From assembly GCA_963754065.1 (NCBI GenBank), contig CAVWFH010000003.1, positions 1-64,000 of the forward strand: 64,000 bases of DNA. Reading direction: 5' to 3'. The translations under genes and the position numbers were made by a program. Below, piece by piece: positions 9,704-19,183 of the stretch. The DNA is from JALORV01 sp963754065. Lineage in GTDB: Bacteria > Pseudomonadota > Gammaproteobacteria > Burkholderiales > Burkholderiaceae_F. The stretch's first letter is position 1, and each line of letters begins with the position of its first letter. Below the pieces are notes generated by a model. It saw only the letters and a list, made by a program, of their open reading frames with translations. It was not told the DNA's origin and searched no databases.

Positions 9704-12328
9704 CTACGTTCCCGCTACCAGCGCGACCGGCTGTGCGGAATCTCGGTACAGCCATCCGCGTCGCACGGCCCACTTCTCCAATTCGACGCCGACGAACACG
9801 ACCAGGGGGAGTGCACAGGCAAGCACCAGCGCGTGCGCCGACAAAGTCTGTGTCCCGAAAATCCGCTGCAGCCACGGCACGTAGATCAGCAGGAGGTGAA
9901 GTGCGACGCTCGCAGCGACCGCGAGCAGCAGCGGGCGATTGCTGGCGACGCCAATCGTGAACAGGCTCTCGCGTTCCGAGCGGATCGCCATCACGTGTAC
10001 CAGTTGTGCAAACGTCAGCACGGTGAAAGTCATCGTCTGCGCATGCTCGCCGTTTTCGATGGCCCAGTAGCAGGCGTACAGACTGATCCCGCCGATCAGC
10101 AGCCCGGCCCACAGGATGTGCTGCCATACGCCGTGAGCAAAGACCGACTCGTTGCGCGGTCGGGGCGGTCGCCGCATGACATGGGGCTCCGCCGGTTCGC
10201 CGGCCAGCGCGAGGCCGGGCAAGCCGTCGGTCACGAAGTTGACCCACAGGATCTGAATCGGCGACAGCGGGATCGGCAGGCCGAGGAACGGAGCCAGGAA
10301 GATCGTCCAGATCTCGCCCGCATTGCCCGCCATCACGAAGCGTATGAACTTGCGGATGTTGTCGTAGATGCGGCGACCCTCGCGCACGGCGGCCACGATG
10401 GTTGCGAAGTTGTCGTCCAGCAGCACGAGGTCGGAAGCCTCGCGCGCCACGTCGGTACCGCCGCGACCCATCGCCACGCCGATGTCGGACTTGCGCAGTG
10501 CCGGCGCGTCATTGACGCCGTCGCCCGTCATCGCGACACATTCGCCACGCGCCTGCAGCGCTTCGACGATGCGGATCTTCTGCGCCGGATCGACCCGCGC
10601 GTACACCTGCACGTGATGAACACGGTCGGGCAACGCGCCGACCTCGATGCTGGCCAGTTCCTGGCCGGTCATCGCGCGTGCCTCCGGACCGACCATGCCG
10701 AGCGAGCGTGCAATCGCCAGCGCGGTCGCGGGATGATCCCCGGTGATCATTACCGGGATGACGCCGGCACTCATGCATTCGGCCACGGCGGTCGCGGCCT
10801 CGGGACGTGCCGGATCGATCAGTCCCACCAGCGCCAGCAGTTCAAGCCGCGTGTCGAGCTGGTCGATGGCCTCGTCGCGCCGGGCCGTACGTGCGGCCAG
10901 CGCCAGTACGCGCTGTCCCTCGGCGGCGAGGCGCTCCGAGCGCAGCAGCCACTCGTCCCGGTCGATGTCGATGCAGGAGGCGAGGACGGACTCCGGCGCG
11001 CCCTTCACGGTCAGCAGCGCGGCGCCCCGGTCGGCGTGCAACGTCGACATGCGCTTGCTCTCGGAGTCGAACGGCAGCTCGGCGATGCGCGGCATGGCAG
11101 CGCGCAGCGCATCGACATCGACTCCTGCCGCCGCGGCGGCGTCGACGAGAGCGATCTCGGTCGGGTCGCCGATCCACAATCCCTCGGTCGAGCGCGTGGC
11201 ATCGCTGTTCAGGGCCAGGACCTGCAGTGCCCGTTCGCGTGAGCTCTCGCTGGTGAGCTCGAGCCGCTCGACGCGCAGCCGGTTCTCGGTCAGCGTCCCG
11301 GTCTTGTCGCTGCAGATCACCGTGACGGAGCCGAGCGACTCCACGCTCGGAAGGCGGCGCACCAGCGCCCGCTCGCGCGACATGCGATGCGCACCGAACG
11401 CGAGCGCGATCGACACGACCGCCGGCAGCGCTTCCGGGATCGCCGCCACCGCAAGGCTGATCGCCGTCAGGAACATCAAGGTCGCGGGCTCGCCGCGGAA
11501 AACGCCGGCGACAAAGATGACGGCGCAGATGACGAGGACGATCAGCGCCAGCCGACGACCGAAGCGCGCAAGGCGATCCTGCAGCGGTGTGCGTTGTTCG
11601 GCGGTCGAGCCCACCAGCTGCGCGATGCGGCCGAGCTCGGTCGCCGCCCCGGTTGCGATCACCAGGCCGAGTCCGCGCCCGGCCGTCACCATCGTTCCCG
11701 AATACGCCATGTTGTGTCGGTCACCGAGCACGGCCTCCGCTCCGAGCACCGCGGCGGCATTCTTGTCGGCCGGCACGGACTCGCCCGTCAGTGCGGCTTC
11801 CTCGACACGCAGCGCGGCGCTTTCGACCAGTCGCAGGTCGGCTGGAACCTTGGTTCCGGCTTCCAGCCACACGATGTCGCCCGTGACGAGTTCCGCGGCC
11901 GGAATGTCCATGCGAGAGCCTGCGCGGAGCACGCGGGCACGCGGCGCAGACATCGCTCGCAAAGCCGCCATGGCCTGCTCGGCACGCCATTCCTGCGTGA
12001 ATCCCAGGATGGCGTTCAGCACGACGATGGCGAGGATGGCGGCCGCCTCGACCGGCTCGCCGATCACTGCGGCGACGACCGCGGCCACGACCAGCACGCC
12101 GATCATGAAGTCGGCAAACTGCCGCGCGAACATCGCGAACATGCTGACCGGCGCGGCCTCGGGCAGCAGGTTCGGCCCATTGCGTTGCAGCCGGTCCGCC
12201 GCCTCGGCTGCGGAAAGACCCTGAAGGCCGGACGACAGCTGCCCGACGGCCGCGTCCGCGGCGATGGCATGCCACGCACAGGGCGGCGGTGTGACGACGC
12301 CTGACGCGGGTGAGAGACTGGCTTGCAC
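9704..12328 (-). CDS. P-type cation-transporting ATPase (PMR1/SERCA-like, probably Ca2+)
   Basis: An 874-residue inner-membrane P-type ATPase. The actuator motif TGES, the phosphorylation site SDKTGTLTEN, KGAPE in the nucleotide-binding domain and GDGVNDAPALR are all present. M5-M6 contain GNAGEIW and LWVNFVTDGLPGLAL; the N..TD arrangement is typical of type II Ca2+/Mn2+ pumps. The nucleotide-binding domain is rather short. The start codon appears to be GTG at 12328. It diverges from the Spy/CpxP-like gene across a 185-base region that contains a CpxR box, so both could respond to envelope stress. Confidence 0.9.
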   Translation of the reverse strand: MQASLSPASGVVTPPPCAWHAIAADAAVGQLSSGLQGLSAAEAADRLQRNGPNLLPEAAPVSMFAMFARQFADFMIGVLVVAAVVAAVIGEPVEAAAILAIVVLNAILGFTQEWRAEQAMAALRAMSAPRARVLRAGSRMDIPAAELVTGDIVWLEAGTKVPADLRLVESAALRVEEAALTGESVPADKNAAAVLGAEAVLGDRHNMAYSGTMVTAGRGLGLVIATGAATELGRIAQLVGSTAEQRTPLQDRLARFGRRLALIVLVICAVIFVAGVFRGEPATLMFLTAISLAVAAIPEALPAVVSIALAFGAHRMSRERALVRRLPSVESLGSVTVICSDKTGTLTENRLRVERLELTSESSRERALQVLALNSDATRSTEGLWIGDPTEIALVDAAAAAGVDVDALRAAMPRIAELPFDSESKRMSTLHADRGAALLTVKGAPESVLASCIDIDRDEWLLRSERLAAEGQRVLALAARTARRDEAIDQLDTRLELLALVGLIDPARPEAATAVAECMSAGVIPVMITGDHPATALAIARSLGMVGPEARAMTGQELASIEVGALPDRVHHVQVYARVDPAQKIRIVEALQARGECVAMTGDGVNDAPALRKSDIGVAMGRGGTDVAREASDLVLLDDNFATIVAAVREGRRIYDNIRKFIRFVMAGNAGEIWTIFLAPFLGLPIPLSPIQILWVNFVTDGLPGLALAGEPAEPHVMRRPPRPRNESVFAHGVWQHILWAGLLIGGISLYACYWAIENGEHAQTMTFTVLTFAQLVHVMAIRSERESLFTIGVASNRPLLLAVAASVALHLLLIYVPWLQRIFGTQTLSAHALVLACALPLVVFVGVELEKWAVRRGWLYRDSAQPVALVAGT

Positions 12329-12419
12329 GGCTTTGTCGCTGCGGTCAATGCGAGGGTAGGGGCTGCCGGGCAGTCGGTCGATGACCTGGGTCCAATGCAG
12401 CCGCGATTTGCAGCTCCGA

Positions 12420-12434
12420 TTTACACATCTTTAC
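12420..12434. promoter_or_regulatory. CpxR box
   Basis: TTTACACATCTTTAC, which on the minus strand reads GTAAA-N5-GTAAA, the exact consensus for the envelope-stress regulator CpxR. It is 80 bases upstream of the Spy/CpxP-like gene and 92 bases upstream of the divergent P-type ATPase. A CpxR-like regulator and CpxA-like kinase follow the Spy-like gene, so autoregulation of the module is likely. Confidence 0.75.
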
Positions 12435-12513
12435 AACCTGCTCGAACACGAGCAACGCAGGGTCCCTACAGTGCCGTCACGTACCCGATCGTGACGAATA
12501 CAAGGAGCCTGCA

Positions 12514-13091
12514 ATGACTGAACCGAACTCTGACGCGCCCACGCAACCCGCGGCAGCGTCCAACGGCAAGCGGCGCTGGACCCTCCTCGGCCTCGGCGTG
12601 GCTGCACTGGCCACCGTCGGCGCGCTGACGGCACATCGGCATGCACAGGCCGGCGCCATGGGATTCGGTGGGCACGGCCACGGGCCTGGCGGCTGGCATG
12701 GCGGATGGGTGGCATGGGCGGAATGGGTGACATGGACCCCGCCGTGATGGCCAAGCGCATTGATGCACGGGTGGCCTACATGCTGGCGGAAATCGATGCC
12801 TCGCCGGAGCAGCGCGAGCGTATCGCGACCATCCTGAAAGGCCTGGCGAACGACATGCAGCAGAACCGCCAGCGGCACATGCAGGCGCGGCGCCAGTCGC
12901 TCGAACTCCTGGCCGCACCGACCATCGATCGCGCACAGCTCGAGAAGCTGCGCGTCGAGCAGATGCAACTTGGCGACGTCACATCGCGCCGCATGCTGCA
13001 GGCGATGATGGATAGCGCCGAAGTGCTGAACCCGGAGCAGCGCGCCAAGCTGATTGAACGCTGGCAGCGTCGCATGCCGCCGCGCAACTAG
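12514..13091 (+). CDS. Spy/CpxP-like periplasmic stress protein, one apparent frameshift
   Basis: The reading frame starts at the ATG at 12514 (AAGGAGCC ribosome site). It encodes a basic N-terminus, a membrane or signal segment (WTLLGLGVAALATVGAL) and a Gly/His-rich stretch. The frame is lost near 12703: with one extra A the sequence runs on as HGGMGGMGGMGDMDP into the frame ending at 13091. The C-terminal part (IDASPEQRERIATIL, then LNPEQRAKLIERW) has the LTxxQ-like repeats and helical pattern of Spy/CpxP, periplasmic chaperones and sensors of misfolded protein or metals. It sits directly upstream of the CpxR/CpxA-like pair and is preceded by a CpxR box. It is probably intact in the organism. 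Confidence 0.75.
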
Positions 13092-13200
13092 TCTTCCCCG
13101 CCGCGGCCCCGGATCCCCTCCCCGAATTCCGGCGGCCCCCTCCACCTCACCGGCGTTCACCGGTGGCCGCGGCACCTCCCTCCTGCTTAAGATCCGCCGT

Positions 13201-13893
13201 ATGCAGCGGCTGCTGATGATCGACGACGACGCGCGCCTCGCTGCCATGGTGCGCGACTACCTCGGAGCGTCCGGCTTTGCGGTCGACGTGGCCGCTGACG
13301 CGGCGAGCGGTGTCGCAGCGCTGAGGTCGCGGCCGGCTGAACTGCTGATACTCGATCTGATGCTGCCCGATGGCGACGGGCTCGACGTCTGTCGCCGCTT
13401 GCGCGCCGAGGGGTTCGGCATGCCGATACTGATGCTGACGGCGAAGGGTGATCCGATCGAACGCGTGATCGGGCTCGAGATCGGCGCCGATGACTATCTG
13501 CCGAAGCCGTTCGAGCCGCGCGAGCTGCTCGCGCGCGTCAAGGCGCTGCTGCGGCGTGCCACCGGAACGCCCGCGGCAGCGACGTTGCGCTTCGGGCGCC
13601 TCGAACTGGATCGCGCGGGCCGTGTGGTTCGCGTCGATGGCCAGGTCCGTGCGCTGACGTCGCATCAGTTCGAACTGCTGGTTGCGCTGGCCGAGCGTGC
13701 CGGGCGCGTACTGACGCGCGAGCAGTTGATGGACCTGGTGCGTGGTGAAGCGATCGAGGCCTTTGACCGCTCGATCGACGTGCACATTGCCCGGATTCGT
13801 GCCGCCGTCGAGGACGATCCGCGCAATCCGAAGCGCATCATCACCGTGCGTGGCGCCGGCTACGTCTTTGCACGGTCGCAGGATGCAGCGTGA
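13201..13893 (+). CDS. OmpR/CpxR-family response regulator
   Basis: A 230-residue regulator with an N-terminal receiver domain (acidic pocket IDDD, phospho-acceptor Asp52 in LDLMLPDGDG, Lys in YLPKPFEP) and a C-terminal winged-helix DNA-binding domain (LTSHQFELLVALAERAGRV; ITVRGAGYVF). The receiver segment IGLEIGADDYLPKPFEPREL closely resembles CpxR of enterics. This agrees with the exact CpxR box upstream of the gene before it. The ATG at 13201 is chosen because the fold begins there. It is followed after 58 bases by its sensor kinase. Confidence 0.9.
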   Translation: MQRLLMIDDDARLAAMVRDYLGASGFAVDVAADAASGVAALRSRPAELLILDLMLPDGDGLDVCRRLRAEGFGMPILMLTAKGDPIERVIGLEIGADDYLPKPFEPRELLARVKALLRRATGTPAAATLRFGRLELDRAGRVVRVDGQVRALTSHQFELLVALAERAGRVLTREQLMDLVRGEAIEAFDRSIDVHIARIRAAVEDDPRNPKRIITVRGAGYVFARSQDAA

Positions 13894-13951
13894 GCCACTG
13901 CTGCGAATGGATCGACGAACGCTGCCGCGTAGTTGACGCGGAGGCACGACA

Positions 13952-15214
13952 GTGACCGCAGCGCACCTCGGGCGGCATCGCCTGTATTGGCGCATCTGGC
14001 TGGCGATTCTCGCTACCGTGGTGCTGTTCGCCTTGCTGGCGGGCGCAGCCTGGCGTCTGCTGAACGAGCGGCCGCAACCTCTCAATGTCACCGGATTTGC
14101 CGAACTGGCTGCCGAGCTCTTGCCCGCCGCAGATGCGCCGCAGTCCGAACAGCAGGCCGCTCTGGATCACTGGCGCCATCGCCTGGGAGGCGACTTCGCG
14201 CTGTACTCGCGCGATGGCGTGCTGGTGGCGCGCACCAGCGAGGATCTCGTCGTGCGGTCGCGGCAGGATGGGGAGCCCGATCATCATGTGCCGACGCCGC
14301 GCGGTCCGGCAATTGCTCTGTCACTGCCGGACGGTCGTCGGTTCCTCGTACGCCGCCCGGGTCGGCCGCCGCCGCCGGGGCCGATACTGACCTTCGCGCT
14401 GATTGCGCTCGGCATCGGCGTCGGGGCCTATCCGGTCGTGCGTCGACTGACTCGACGGCTCGAACGATTGCAGACGGGAGTGAACGCATGGGGTGCCGGC
14501 AATCTCGGCACCCGGGTTGCCGTCGAGGGCCGTGACGAAGTCGCCCAGCTCGCGGCGAGCTTCAACGACGCCGCGGCGCGCATCGAGCAACTCGTCAACG
14601 TGCACAAGTCGTTGCTGGCCAATGCCTCGCATGAGCTGCGCTCGCCGCTCGCACGCATCCGCCTCGGCGTGGAACTCATGGCAGTCGATCCGTCGCCGGC
14701 CCGGCAGTCGGAGCTGGCGCGCGACATCGGCGAACTCGACCAGTTGATCGATGAAATCCTGCTGGCAAGCCGGCTGGAAAGTGGAGTCGCGCCGCCGCAC
14801 GAGCCGGTGGACTTCACGGCCGTTGTTGCGGAAGAGTGCGCACGCTTCGACGTGCCGCTGCAGGCCGACACCGTGACCATCGACGGCAATGCGCGGCTGC
14901 TGCAGCGCCTCGTACGCAACCTGCTCGAAAATGCCGCGCGTTACGGCGGGGGTCGCGTCGAAGCGGCACTGCGCGCATCCGACGATGCCATCACGTTCGA
15001 AGTGCTCGATCGCGGTTCCGGCATCGGCACCGCCGAGCGAGAACGCATATTCGAGCCGTTCTATCGGGCCACCGGCGCAAGCGAGGCGAACGGCGGCGTC
15101 GGTCTCGGCCTGTCGCTGGTGCGGCAGATTGCTCGCCAGCACGGCGGCGAAGTGCACTGTCTTCCTCGCGACGGCGGTGGCAGCATCTTCCGCGCCGTAC
15201 TCGCGCGCCGCTAG
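13952..15214 (+). CDS. Sensor histidine kinase, CpxA-like
   Basis: A 420-residue inner-membrane kinase. It has TM1 near residues 10-32, a periplasmic sensor region of about 100 residues, TM2 (GPILTFALIALGIGVGAY) and a HAMP domain. The dimerisation/phosphotransfer box is SHELRSPLARIRLG, with the phospho-His at 227. The ATP-binding domain has N box LVRNLLENAARYG, G1 VLDRGSGIG, F box FEPFYR and G2 GGVGLGLSLV. The H box and spacing resemble CpxA/RstB. It starts with GTG at 13952, preceded by GGAGGC. It presumably phosphorylates the regulator encoded just upstream. Confidence 0.9.
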   Translation: MTAAHLGRHRLYWRIWLAILATVVLFALLAGAAWRLLNERPQPLNVTGFAELAAELLPAADAPQSEQQAALDHWRHRLGGDFALYSRDGVLVARTSEDLVVRSRQDGEPDHHVPTPRGPAIALSLPDGRRFLVRRPGRPPPPGPILTFALIALGIGVGAYPVVRRLTRRLERLQTGVNAWGAGNLGTRVAVEGRDEVAQLAASFNDAAARIEQLVNVHKSLLANASHELRSPLARIRLGVELMAVDPSPARQSELARDIGELDQLIDEILLASRLESGVAPPHEPVDFTAVVAEECARFDVPLQADTVTIDGNARLLQRLVRNLLENAARYGGGRVEAALRASDDAITFEVLDRGSGIGTAERERIFEPFYRATGASEANGGVGLGLSLVRQIARQHGGEVHCLPRDGGGSIFRAVLARR

Positions 15215-15217
15215 GCC

Positions 15218-15385
15218 CTAGTCACCCAGCCAACCCTCGGCGCGTGCGCGCGCGGCGGCGTCCCGTGGACTGACGCCCTGCTCGTACAGGTCGGACCAGC
15301 GGGTTTCGTCGAGCATCTCGTGCGATCGCATGACGCTCCAGCCGAGTTCCCCGCATACCGCAGCGAGCCATTCGAAGAGCGTCAT
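15218..15385 (-). CDS. Small hypothetical protein (55 aa)
   Basis: A 55-residue acidic protein beginning MTLFEWLAAVCGELGW and ending in an Ala/Arg-rich helix (DAAARARAEGWLGD). It lies 10 bases after the stop of the zinc metallopeptidase gene on the same strand and is likely co-transcribed. I do not recognise a family. The start at 15385 is preferred to the upstream in-frame ATG at 15430, which would overlap the metallopeptidase gene. Confidence 0.55.
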   Translation of the reverse strand: MTLFEWLAAVCGELGWSVMRSHEMLDETRWSDLYEQGVSPRDAAARARAEGWLGD

Positions 15386-15395
15386 CGCGCCCGGA

Positions 15396-16259
15396 TCAGA
15401 TGTTGGCGTCGAAGGTATTGCACGCCGCAATCTGGCCGCTCTTCATTCCGGTCATGAACCAGCGCATGCGCTGTTCGGAGCTGCCGTGCGTGAAGCTGTC
15501 GGGTACCACACGACCCTGGGTGCGGCGCTGGATCGTGTCGTCGCCGATCGCGGCCGCGGCGCGCATGGCTTCCTCCACGTCGCCGGCTTCGAGCAGGTTG
15601 CGATTCTGTGCGTGATGCGCCCACACGCCTGCGAAGCAGTCGGCCTGGAGTTCGAGCCGCACCGACAGCGCGTTGTACTGCGTCTCGCTCATGCGGCGGC
15701 GATACTCATCCATCTTCTGCATGATGCCGAGCTGGTTCTGCACGTGGTGCCCGACCTCGTGCGAGATCACGTACGCCTGCGCAAAGTCCCCCGGCGCGCG
15801 AAACTTGTCCCGCAGCGCCTGGTAGAACTGCAGGTCGATGTAAAGCTTCTGGTCAAGCGGGCAATAAAACGGACCCATCGCCGACTGGCCGGTGCCGCAC
15901 GCGGTGGGTGTCGCGCCGGTGAACAGCACCAGTGTGGGGTCGCGGTACTGACGGCCCAGCTGCTGGAACAGCGTGCCCCAGGTCTTCTCGGTATCGGCCA
16001 GTACGCCCGCTACGAAGCGACCCATCTCGTCGCTCGGCGGGCCGGCCTTGCCCTGCGCCGGCTGCTGAGAGGCGCCCATGTTCTGCACCGTCTCGACCGT
16101 TCCCGCGAGACCGAGAATCACCCGTGGATCGATGCCGAAGAGCATGCCGACCACCACCAGGATCACCATCCCGATGCCGCCGCCGACGATTCCCTTTCCG
16201 CCGCGGCTCATGCCGCGACGGTCCTCGACGTTTGAACTGCCTGGTCCTTCTATGCGCAT
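15396..16259 (-). CDS. Neutral zinc metallopeptidase, YpfJ/KPN_02809 family
   Basis: A 287-residue membrane-anchored protein. An N-terminal Gly-rich segment (RGGKGIVGGGIG) leads into one transmembrane helix (about residues 26-48). The C-terminal domain has the zinc motif HEVGHHVQ and the family-typical YCPLDQKLYIDL upstream and DCFAGVWAHHA downstream. The substrate is unknown. The length is typical of the family. Confidence 0.9.
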   Translation of the reverse strand: MRIEGPGSSNVEDRRGMSRGGKGIVGGGIGMVILVVVGMLFGIDPRVILGLAGTVETVQNMGASQQPAQGKAGPPSDEMGRFVAGVLADTEKTWGTLFQQLGRQYRDPTLVLFTGATPTACGTGQSAMGPFYCPLDQKLYIDLQFYQALRDKFRAPGDFAQAYVISHEVGHHVQNQLGIMQKMDEYRRRMSETQYNALSVRLELQADCFAGVWAHHAQNRNLLEAGDVEEAMRAAAAIGDDTIQRRTQGRVVPDSFTHGSSEQRMRWFMTGMKSGQIAACNTFDANI

Positions 16260-16308
16260 GTTCGCCCCCGCGTTTCAGTGCGGGGACAAGCATAGCGGGA
16301 GGTCGACG

Positions 16309-16704
16309 CTACTGGTAACGCCCGCTGCCCTTATGGTGTTTCGCGTGCCCGGGCGGCACGCGGTAGCTCACCTGCTGCCAATGCCGGTCATGGCGGTGCG
16401 GCGGCGGGACGAACACCGGGGCATACATCACGCGGCGCGGGACCACGACCACCGGTGGGCGGTGGATTACGCGTGCGGGTACGACGATCACCTGCTGCGG
16501 GACAAAGACCGGGGGCGGGATGAACACCGGCGGTGGGGCGTAGACAGGGACCGGACCGTAAACTGGCGCACCGTAGAACGGGGCACCAATGCGGAAACCG
16601 AACTCCGGCGTGCTGACGCTGACGGTGACACCACCGCCGGCTTGCGCGGCAAGCGGCGCGAGGGCGGCAACGGCGAAGGCCGCAACTAACAGACGTTTGT
16701 TCAT
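16309..16704 (-). CDS. Secreted Pro/Val-rich hypothetical protein
   Basis: A 131-residue protein with a clear signal peptide (MNKRLLVAAFAVAALAPLAAQA). The mature part has low complexity, dominated by PVY, PPPVF and VPPPH runs, with a His/Lys-rich C-terminus (HRHDRHWQQ, HAKHHKGSGRYQ). Such proteins are common in Burkholderiales and may be surface-associated or metal-binding; no function is established. AGGAG lies at good spacing before the ATG at 16704. Confidence 0.75.
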   Translation of the reverse strand: MNKRLLVAAFAVAALAPLAAQAGGGVTVSVSTPEFGFRIGAPFYGAPVYGPVPVYAPPPVFIPPPVFVPQQVIVVPARVIHRPPVVVVPRRVMYAPVFVPPPHRHDRHWQQVSYRVPPGHAKHHKGSGRYQ

Positions 16705-16790
16705 CGTTCAATCTCCTGGTGTGACAGGAGGTTCAACGGCGCACGTCGGTCAGGCGTCGACCCGGAGAAGTTTCAAGTTGTAACGATGGG

Positions 16791-17178
16791 TCAGTTGCGC
16801 GGCAGGCGCAGCACGCGCATACCACCGCGTTCGCAGGGCTGATCCGCGTAAGTGACGCGCCCCCGCAGTTCGCAGCGGAACACCGTGAAAGCGGGCGCGA
16901 ACAGCTGGACGGGTCCCGTGCCCAGGGCGTAGTCACTCCGCGCCGCCGATGCCGGCGGGCCGACTTCATCATCGGCGCCCGACAGCCGCGGCTGCCAGCG
17001 TGGCAAGCGGATCGAGTTCGACGATCGGCGTTTCACCCTGCCACCGCTGCAGGTCGATCCACGGCTCGATCAGCACGAAGAGGTACCAGGCGAGCGCCGA
17101 GGCGATGGCGCCGGCGACGAGCAGGCTCAGAAATCGGAGAGAAAGGTCAATACGGGGGTCGGGCGCGGTGAAGTGCAT
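16791..17178 (-). CDS. Small membrane-anchored hypothetical protein, one apparent frameshift
   Basis: Two overlapping frames join into one plausible protein of about 128 residues. From the ATG at 17178 the first part has a transmembrane segment (LSLLVAGAIASALAWYLFVLI) and a short extracytoplasmic stretch ending LATLAAAAVG. Removing one G from a GGG run (complement of 16978-16980) continues it as GADDEVGPPASAARSD. The C-terminal segment is FRCELRGRVTYADQPCERGG, which resembles the Cys-containing end of DUF4124-like proteins. A homopolymer sequencing error is the simplest explanation. Function is unknown. Confidence 0.55.
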
Positions 17179-17266
17179 GACGGAACGAATGGGGAAGCTC
17201 CGACATTATCGCCGATTCGCGAGAACCGGCCCCGACTGCCCCGCGAAGGATCACCGGATGACGGTA

Positions 17267-18283
17267 TCAGGCGACTGCCATGCCCTGGCGGTAGGACAGC
17301 CACACCGCGAGCAGGTCGCGCTCGCGTTGGCGAGTGATCTTCCCCGCTCGGCGCTTGTCGGACGCTACGGGGATGCCGGCTTCAAGGATGTCGTTCAGCG
17401 TGACGGCCATCGGACGCGTCTTCAGGCCGGTGGTCTTGGCACGCGCCGTATCGACGTAATGAAAGCCGCGCGTGGCCGGATCATGCGACGGAATCCAGAG
17501 CGGCAGTTCGACCCAGGGCTGAACGCCTTCACGCTCGAGGAAACGCTCGTCAACCCACTCGACCTCAACCTCCTCACCGCAGATCCAGCGGCAGGTGTCG
17601 AGCAACTCGACGAAGGTTGCGCCTTCGTTCGGTCCGGTGCCGTTGAATGCTCCGCTCGCGCGCTGCGCGATCAGTCGCAGGATCCATGCGGCGAGATCGC
17701 GCGCGTCGATGAACTGGATCGGTCGCTCCGGTTGGCCGGGCGCGAGTACGCGTCCGCCGGCGGCAATCCGCCAGGGCCAATAGGAAAACCGGCCGGTTGG
17801 ATCGTCCGGGCCGACGATGAGTCCCGGTCGCACCAGGATCGATCGTGCGCCGAACACGCGTGTGACCGTGCGTTCGCACTCCGCCTTCATCGGCCCGTAG
17901 TTGTTGCCGTTGACGGTCTGCGTGTCGATGCCGACGATCGAGGCGGTCGGGTCGTTCTCCCGGATCGGTGGCTTGGCGAACGAGGCGTAAGCGGAGACGC
18001 TCGAGATATAGACGTAGCGCTCGCAACTGTCGAACAGCGCCGCACACGACAGTTCGACGTCCTGCGGGCGGTAGCCACAGGTATCGATCACCGCGTCCCA
18101 GTTCTTGTTCATCAGCAGGTGCAGATCGTCGACGCGGTCGCCAACGATCCACTTCACGCCGGGCGGCCACCACTGGCGCGACACGCCCCGGTTGAAGACC
18201 GTGACTGTGTGGCCGTTTTCCAGGGCAGCGCCGAGCAATGCCTGCCCCAGGAACACGCCGCCGCCGATGATCAGCAGATTCAT
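17267..18283 (-). CDS. NAD-dependent epimerase/dehydratase-like protein (extended SDR)
   Basis: A 338-residue Rossmann-fold protein. Its N-terminal nucleotide-binding motif is GGGVFLGQALLG, and the segment NNYGPMKAECER occupies the position of the catalytic YxxxK motif. Residues around QFIDARDLAAWI are typical of the extended SDR C-terminal half. The closest recognisable relatives are CSP41-like and epimerase-like proteins, which bind nucleic acid or act on nucleotide sugars; the substrate is unknown. The start at 18283 places the Rossmann motif at residue 7. Confidence 0.82.
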   Translation of the reverse strand: MNLLIIGGGVFLGQALLGAALENGHTVTVFNRGVSRQWWPPGVKWIVGDRVDDLHLLMNKNWDAVIDTCGYRPQDVELSCAALFDSCERYVYISSVSAYASFAKPPIRENDPTASIVGIDTQTVNGNNYGPMKAECERTVTRVFGARSILVRPGLIVGPDDPTGRFSYWPWRIAAGGRVLAPGQPERPIQFIDARDLAAWILRLIAQRASGAFNGTGPNEGATFVELLDTCRWICGEEVEVEWVDERFLEREGVQPWVELPLWIPSHDPATRGFHYVDTARAKTTGLKTRPMAVTLNDILEAGIPVASDKRRAGKITRQRERDLLAVWLSYRQGMAVA

Positions 18284-18439
18284 GGCGACCGATATTAGGG
18301 GGCAACGCGGCATTCGGCCAGCCTTTCGGACTACCGTTCGGCCAGCCAAAGCGACGTGCGGTCGCGCCTGGACCTGGGAGGTCACGCGGATGGACGGCCC
18401 TGCGTCGAGGTGATGGCAGAGCGGGTGGGATAATTTCCC

Positions 18440-19165
18440 TTGTCCGCGTCACCGCTGGTTGCCGCGAATCGGCCCAACCATCCCCAAAGGCACGACTTGC
18501 CGCGATTCGATCGTCCGGCCTTTGACGGCACCCGCAGTGCGCTGCTGCGTGACGGCCGCTGGGCCAATGCCCGCGTGTCACTCGCGGAGTTCCACGGGCG
18601 GCACTGGGTCGTCAAGGACTTCGCGCCGCGGACCTGGTGGGTGCGCAACAGCATCGGCCGGCTCTTCGTGCGGCGGGAACTGGCGACGCTGCAACGCCTG
18701 GCTGGCATCGACGGCGTTCCGCCGGACGCATTCCGTCTCGACGCCCATGCGATCGCATTCGGATACATCGAAGGCGAGACACTCGGCCGGATCGATGAAG
18801 TGCGCCAGACGCCGGCGTACTTTGCGGCGCTTGAAGGGCTGATGCGCGCGATCCACGCGCGCGGAATCGTGCACCTGGATACGCGAGGCACCGGCAACGT
18901 CCTGATGCGTCCCGATGGTTCACCGGCACTGATCGACTTTCAGTCGGCGCTGTCGACGCGCTGGATGCCGGCGTTCCTGCGCCGCTTCCTGGAGAACGTC
19001 GATCTGACCGGGGTCTACAAGAAGTGGTTGCGGCAGGACCCGGCGTCGATGGGACCCGAGCGCATCGCCTTGAACGAACGCATGACGCGCTGGCGCCGGC
19101 TCTGGTTGCTGCGCGGGTATGCTGGCGCCCGCAAGTCTCACGGGCGCACCGACGGCACGTCCTGA
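18440..19165 (+). CDS. Protein-kinase-fold protein (InaA/RIO-like)
   Basis: A 241-residue protein with a reduced kinase fold. It has a candidate Lys in WVVKDFAP, a catalytic-loop equivalent HLDTRGTGNVLM (HxD...N) and a metal-binding segment ALIDFQSAL in place of DFG. This pattern is seen in small lipopolysaccharide-kinase and RIO-like proteins; the phosphorylated substrate is unknown. TTG at 18440 is the longest start; no strong ribosome site is evident. It lies 18 bases upstream of an isoprenylcysteine-methyltransferase-like gene, suggesting a two-gene operon acting on lipids or the envelope. Confidence 0.75.
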   Translation: MSASPLVAANRPNHPQRHDLPRFDRPAFDGTRSALLRDGRWANARVSLAEFHGRHWVVKDFAPRTWWVRNSIGRLFVRRELATLQRLAGIDGVPPDAFRLDAHAIAFGYIEGETLGRIDEVRQTPAYFAALEGLMRAIHARGIVHLDTRGTGNVLMRPDGSPALIDFQSALSTRWMPAFLRRFLENVDLTGVYKKWLRQDPASMGPERIALNERMTRWRRLWLLRGYAGARKSHGRTDGTS

Positions 19166-19183
19166 ACTGCGACGACGCACCAC

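Noticed and set aside
10743..12224. Plus-strand open frame of 493 codons within the P-type ATPase gene
   Set aside because: It is a Ser/Arg/Ala-rich shadow of the ATPase on the other strand, without domains or ribosome site.
16791..16972. Separate small gene starting MMKSARRHRRRG on the minus strand
   Set aside because: It is a third-frame translation of the small membrane protein region; the other two frames join into a better protein with one base removed.
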